Source of the DNA: Jhaorihella thermophila | Lineage (GTDB): Bacteria > Pseudomonadota > Alphaproteobacteria > Rhodobacterales > Rhodobacteraceae | Length of the DNA stretch: 42,708 nucleotides | NCBI RefSeq assembly: GCF_900108275.1 | Contig: NZ_FNVD01000020.1 | Span: 1 to 42,708, forward strand | Reading direction: 5' to 3' | Position numbers and translations under genes: made by a program | The notes under the pieces: generated by a model | Databases searched by the model: none | Told to the model about the DNA's origin: nothing | The model's input: the letters and a program-made list of their open reading frames with translations, nothing else | Shown here: in pieces, positions 39,851 to 42,708 of the stretch | How positions within the stretch are numbered: position 1 is the first letter of the stretch | How the letters are laid out: each line of letters opens with the position of its first letter

Positions 39851-40528
39851 CTATATCTCCCGCGCGAACCAACGAATGCGGCCGACGATGTGGATTTCGT
39901 CGGCCGTTCTTTCATAGGGGCTGTAGACGGGATTGTCCGAGATGACGCGCACCGCGGGCGGGTCGCTGTTGGGGATATGCTCGAGCCGCTTGGCGACCAG
40001 CCCCATGCCGTCGTCCAGCACGAAGATGCCGGGCGGGTTGGGCGTGCGGCGCGTCATGTCGACCAGCACCGTGTCGCCGCTGAGAAGCGTCGGCGCCATG
40101 CTGTCGCCCTCCACATGCATGATCCGCAGCTGCGAGGGGCTGGCGCCGAGGCTGCCCTTTATCCAGGAGCGGCGGAAGTGATAGGCGCGTCCGGCGCTGT
40201 CGTCGTGATCCTGCACCACCGCGCCGCCGCCCATGGACGGGCGCGGGCTTGCGTGGGCGATGGAGACGAAGGCTTCGTCCGGGTTCTCGATAAAGGGGGG
40301 CGTGCCCTCGACATCGCCGATGCCGTGGATCAGCCAGTCGCGCTCCACCTTCAGCACCCGCGCCACGGCGCCGAGGCGTTCGACGTTCGGACGGGTCGAA
40401 CGGCCCCGCAGGATGTCGTAGATGAAGGAGCGGTTGACCCCGGCCATCTCCGCCACATGCGCGGGGCTGAGCCCAAGCTGGTGCGCGCGGGCCCTGAGAC
40501 GGTCGGCCAGTGTGTGATGCAAGGTCAT
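39851..40528 (-). CDS. Phage CI-like repressor (XRE HTH plus S24 peptidase)
   Basis: A 225-residue LexA/CI-like protein. The N-terminal XRE helix-turn-helix is ADRLRARAHQLGLSPAHVAEMAGVNRSFIYDILRGRSTRPNVERLGAVARVL. The C-terminal S24 peptidase has the nucleophile in MHVEGDSMAPTLLSGDTVLVD and the Lys of the catalytic dyad in DDGMGLVAKRLEHIP. It should undergo RecA-stimulated self-cleavage and keep the phage early operon (rightward from 40639) silent. The start ATG 40528 is used: the frame is open to 40588 but those codons precede the HTH. The 110-base divergent gap to 40639 is the probable operator region. Confidence 0.88.
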   Translation of the reverse strand: MTLHHTLADRLRARAHQLGLSPAHVAEMAGVNRSFIYDILRGRSTRPNVERLGAVARVLKVERDWLIHGIGDVEGTPPFIENPDEAFVSIAHASPRPSMGGGAVVQDHDDSAGRAYHFRRSWIKGSLGASPSQLRIMHVEGDSMAPTLLSGDTVLVDMTRRTPNPPGIFVLDDGMGLVAKRLEHIPNSDPPAVRVISDNPVYSPYERTADEIHIVGRIRWFAREI

Positions 40529-40638
40529 GTTGTCCCCAGCGAGGTGTGGATGAAATAGGATAAAACAGGATTGATTGCGCGCCGTCAAGCGAATAGGAAC
40601 AAAGGGTAAACAATTGGGACGGGATTCGGAGGGCGCGC

Positions 40639-41322
40639 GTGCTTATCGAGAAGCTGTATTTCACGCTGCCCGAGATCCTGGAGCGCTGGTCGATCAGCGA
40701 GGATGACCTTGTCTATCTCGCCGAGAACGACAGGCTGCGGCTGTCGGTACGGGTCTTCGGCGTACCGATCGAGTTCGGTGATTTCGAGGAGACGCCGGAA
40801 GGAGAGCATTTCCCGGTGCCGTGGGAGCAGACCCGCTTCAACGGCCTTCTGGATCTGCACGCGCAGGACGTCTTTCAAATGTTTCGTAGTGGCCAAATCC
40901 ATGTGAGCGCATTCCGAACCGACCGGGCCGGCTACGCAGTGGTGCAGGACGGCGCGGAGCCGGTCCTCGTGATGATCGGGGATCTCCTTCTGCGGCGAGA
41001 TGAGCGAGATCGCTTTGAAATCCAATCCGGATTCTCCGGTCGTTCGGGAGCAGGCGAAGAGAACACCCTCATCGTCTCCGCCGACTACCAGGACGTGCGC
41101 TGCAACGGCTACCGCTTCAAGCTGGGCCCGATCCAGGCCGAGGTGGTGCGCGCGCTGCACGCGGCCGCACAGGTGGGCGAGCCCTGGCAGAACGGCAAGG
41201 CGATCCTCAGCACGGCCGGCTCGAAGAGCCTGCGCATGGCCGACGTGTTCAAGTCGAAGAAGAACTGGCGACAGCTGATCCGCTCGGACCGCAAGGGCGG
41301 CTATCGCCTGAACGTCGACTGA
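40639..41322 (+). CDS. Phage early protein, function unknown
   Basis: A 227-residue protein with a GTG start, preceded by GGAGGG. MLIEKLYFTLPEILERWSISEDDLVYLAENDRLRLSVRV is an HTH-like or recognition segment often seen at the start of phage early proteins (LPEILxRWxISEDDL). The C-terminal 70 residues (GYRFKLGPIQAEVVRALHAAAQVGEPWQNGKAILSTAGSKSLRMADVFKSKKNWRQLIRSDRKGGYRLNVD) look like a winged helix. It is divergent from the repressor and first in the rightward operon, so it may act as a regulator; I do not know the family. Confidence 0.65.
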   Translation: MLIEKLYFTLPEILERWSISEDDLVYLAENDRLRLSVRVFGVPIEFGDFEETPEGEHFPVPWEQTRFNGLLDLHAQDVFQMFRSGQIHVSAFRTDRAGYAVVQDGAEPVLVMIGDLLLRRDERDRFEIQSGFSGRSGAGEENTLIVSADYQDVRCNGYRFKLGPIQAEVVRALHAAAQVGEPWQNGKAILSTAGSKSLRMADVFKSKKNWRQLIRSDRKGGYRLNVD

Positions 41323-41365
41323 GTCGCCTCTTTCCCTCACGATCCGACTCGCGGATCGCGCTAGA

Positions 41366-41462
41366 GGGGGATCGGCTGGGGGATGGTGGGGGATCACCCA
41401 TCCCCCACCTGGCCGGAAACCCCACTGCCGCATGGCGCAACTGATCCCCCTCCGAATCCCCC
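41366..41462. promoter_or_regulatory. Array of GGGGGAT motifs with a perfect hairpin
   Basis: Six copies of GGGGGAT occur in about 100 bases: three forward (41366-41372, 41378-41384, 41388-41394) and three reversed as ATCCCCC (41400-41406, 41444-41450, 41456-41462). The third and fourth make a perfect 10-bp hairpin, GGTGGGGGAT (41385-41394) with ATCCCCCACC (41400-41409) around a 5-base loop. It lies between two phage genes, and could be an operator or a replication-origin array. Confidence 0.6.
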
Positions 41463-41533
41463 GCTGATCCTGACGACATCCCCTTGCAGGATTTGGCATC
41501 ACGTCCCCGAAGCCAACAACGAGGGGAAGCACG

Positions 41534-41740
41534 ATGCGGAAACCACATTGTCTCAACCAGAAGGAACTCGCCCGGCGCTGGACCATTTCCCACCGCACCC
41601 TGGAACGCTGGCGGTGGGCCGGTGAAGGTCCCGCCTACATGAAGATCGGCGGCCGGGTGGTCTACCGGCTCGAGGACATCATCGCCTTCGAGCGCAGCAA
41701 GTTGCAACAGACCGCCGACACCGCACCGGGAGCGGCGTGA
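41534..41740 (+). CDS. AlpA/excisionase-like HTH protein
   Basis: A 68-residue protein: MRKPHCLNQKELARRWTISHRTLERWRWAGEGPAYMKIGGRVVYRLEDIIAFERSKL. This is the MerR/AlpA-type helix-turn-helix of phage excisionases and small regulators (LNQKELARRWxISxRTLERWR...GPxYxKIGGRVVYRLEDI). GAGGGGAAGCACG precedes the ATG. The next gene overlaps its stop (TGATG). As the excision partner of the serine recombinase or a regulator of the early operon it would be well placed; which of the two is unknown. Confidence 0.8.
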   Translation: MRKPHCLNQKELARRWTISHRTLERWRWAGEGPAYMKIGGRVVYRLEDIIAFERSKLQQTADTAPGAA

Positions 41741-42102
41741 TGGGACGCCTGTCGCCCATCACCGAGGCCGAAGTGGTGCCGATCCACGGGCTGAACGGCC
41801 CCGGTCTCGACGAGGTCGGGCTCTGCGCCTGGATCGCGCAGGCCGAGCCTGGCGAGACGCTGGTCTATCACCGGGGCTTCCTCGCGGTGGATGCGACCTC
41901 GGTCGTCTCGCGGCTCTCAACCGAGCAACAGCGCAGCCTGCAACAGGTGGCCGCTGCGGCCATGCGCGCCGCGGACCAGGGGCTGGTGCATCTCGTGCAG
42001 ACCCGGCTCGGCCCCGACGCATTCGCCTACATCGCCATCGCTCGTCCGAAACCCGGCCCGCCCGGCGCGTCCCCGTCCATGCGGCTGCTCGAAGCCGCCT
42101 GA
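41740..42102 (+). CDS. Phage early protein, function unknown
   Basis: A 120-residue protein beginning MGRLSPITEAEVVPIHGLNG, coupled by TGATG to the preceding HTH gene. A central stretch (DEVGLCAWIAQAEPGETLVYHRGFLAVDATSV) and a helical block (LSTEQQRSLQQVAAAAMRAADQGLVHLVQTRLGPDAFAYIAIARP) are reminiscent of small phage proteins encoded before Sak/RecT-type genes. No catalytic motif is visible. I do not recognise a family with certainty. Confidence 0.6.
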   Translation: MGRLSPITEAEVVPIHGLNGPGLDEVGLCAWIAQAEPGETLVYHRGFLAVDATSVVSRLSTEQQRSLQQVAAAAMRAADQGLVHLVQTRLGPDAFAYIAIARPKPGPPGASPSMRLLEAA

Positions 42103-42128
42103 CACCCATCCCCCAACAGGAGATCAAC

Positions 42129-42617
42129 ATGCCATACCCCGAAAACACCCCGAGCATCGACGAGTTGCTCAACCTTTCCACCGGTGAGATCGCCCAGCTG
42201 CCGGTCGAGTTGCTCGCCGTCCTGCAGCGCGAGATCGCCGAGGCCGCCCGCCAGATGCGCGCCGTCTCCGCCCGGTTCAACGCCGCACTGGATGTCCGCT
42301 ACGGCTCCCGCGCCGCCGAGGCCCGCCGCGCCTGCGGCAAGGACACCGGCACCGTCCGCATTGCCGATGGCGCCTTCACCGTGGTCGCCGACCTGCCCAA
42401 GCGGGTGGATTGGGACCAGGAGCAGCTCGCTGCGATGGTCGAGCGCATCCGCGCCGCTGGCGACGATCCCGCCGAATATGTCGATGTCACCTACAAGGTG
42501 CCCGAGCGCAAATACGCCGCCTGGCCCGAAGCGATCCGCGCCGGATTCGAGCCCGCCCGCACCGTGCGGCCGGGAGCGCTGAAGGTCGAGATCAAGCCGG
42601 AAGGGGCGGATCGATGA
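42129..42617 (+). CDS. Phage early protein, function unknown
   Basis: A 162-residue protein. The N-terminal half is a helical region (LLNLSTGEIAQLPVELLAVLQREIAEAARQMRAVSARFNAALDVRYGSRAAEARRACGKDTGTVRIADGAFTVVADLPKRVDWDQEQLAAMVERIRA). The C-terminal half is basic and proline-rich. AGGAGATC lies before the ATG. Such proteins are common immediately upstream of phage AAA/recombination proteins, and here the next gene starts inside its stop (ATGA). Role unknown. Confidence 0.65.
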   Translation: MPYPENTPSIDELLNLSTGEIAQLPVELLAVLQREIAEAARQMRAVSARFNAALDVRYGSRAAEARRACGKDTGTVRIADGAFTVVADLPKRVDWDQEQLAAMVERIRAAGDDPAEYVDVTYKVPERKYAAWPEAIRAGFEPARTVRPGALKVEIKPEGADR

Positions 42618-42708
42618 CCCTCCCCATCATCACCGCCGATCAGCGGCTGGCCGAGACGCGCGGCGTCAAGGCCGCGATCTTCGGGGCGAGCGGCGCGGGC
42701 AAGACCAC
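42614..42708 (+). CDS. Phage ATP-binding protein, 5' end (cut by window edge)
   Basis: The first 31 complete codons read MTLPIITADQRLAETRGVKAAIFGASGAGKT and then the window ends. GASGAGKT is a Walker A motif right after RGVKAAIF, the form seen in phage Sak4-like/AAA_24 ATPases for single-strand annealing or replication. Only the N-terminus is available, so the exact family is open. The start overlaps the stop of the preceding gene (ATGA). Confidence 0.75.
   Translation, partial: MTLPIITADQRLAETRGVKAAIFGASGAGKT

Larger units (their letters stand above)
34803..42708. mobile_element. Integrated phage-like element (left part)
   Basis: The combination of a serine recombinase operon, a CI-type repressor, an excisionase-like HTH, and rightward early phage genes with an ATPase marks a prophage or phage-derived island whose rest lies beyond the right edge. 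The left boundary is not fixed: it is somewhere between tRNA-Ser and the recombinase operon. The DUF262-HEPN pair is inserted between the integration and regulation modules as cargo. Confidence 0.7.

Noticed and set aside
34306-42708. Search for a repeat of the tRNA-Ser 3' end as an att site
   Set aside because: No second copy of the T-arm/acceptor sequence was seen. Serine recombinases also do not need a tRNA target, so the tRNA is not called as the attachment site.
1-42708. CRISPR array
   Set aside because: No regularly spaced direct repeats with unique spacers. The tandem repeats at 26941 and 33971 have no spacers.

Overview
The window reads as alphaproteobacterial, most likely Rhodobacterales. 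It is GC-rich, carries a repABC replication and partition system, has an EPS-type MarR regulator, and its gene families match that group. A repABC cassette together with a tRNA-Ser(UGA) gene suggests a chromid or large plasmid, or a repABC replicon integrated into a chromosome. I cannot tell which from the window alone.

Layout. 1-1184: nested insertion-sequence debris (two IS3-family pieces and an IS481-type transposase tail) next to the 3' end of an H-NS-type gene. 1373-16192: an exopolysaccharide region. It has a threonine-tailed YjbE/GfcA-like small protein facing yjbH-yjbF, then a WecA-like initiating sugar-phosphate transferase, a NusG/RfaH-like antiterminator, the outer-membrane export lipoprotein Wza, a BY-kinase/Wzz protein on the other strand, a PPP-type phosphatase, and a leftward operon marR(EPS)-wecB-wecC-amj that ends in three damaged genes. 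No glycosyltransferase or polymerase is visible, so the repeat-unit genes must lie elsewhere. 16795-20568: repA-repB-repC with a counter-transcribed RNA between repB and repC, an AT-rich candidate origin inside repC, and two parS palindromes just downstream.

20843-24334: a three-gene rightward operon of unknown function (secreted protein, double-membrane-anchored protein, secreted chymotrypsin-fold protease with an apparent His-Asp-Ser triad) facing a small secreted protein. 25021-30844: a decaying electron-transfer and signalling segment. It contains a frameshifted 12-heme cytochrome, an ankyrin/Sel1 protein with a doubtful 3' end, an FAD oxidoreductase with an internal deletion, an intact membrane cytochrome-b-like protein with a 9-heme cytochrome, an acidic secreted protein with two frameshifts, and a histidine kinase fused by deletion to a response-regulator fragment. 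30981-33336: a universal stress protein and a SulP anion transporter. 34306-34395: tRNA-Ser.

34803-42708: an integrated phage-like element. A leftward overlapping operon (72-aa protein, DUF2924, large serine recombinase, ParB-type HTH protein) is followed by a lower-GC cargo pair (DUF262 ParB-like protein plus MAE_28990/MAE_18760-type HEPN protein), then an S24 phage repressor and the start of a rightward early operon (HTH/AlpA-like protein, hypotheticals, and a Walker-A ATPase cut by the window end). The two best candidates for an undescribed or little-described system are the DUF262-HEPN pair in this mobile element and the secreted protease operon after repC. The first has the architecture of a defence or toxin module; the second is unrecognised.
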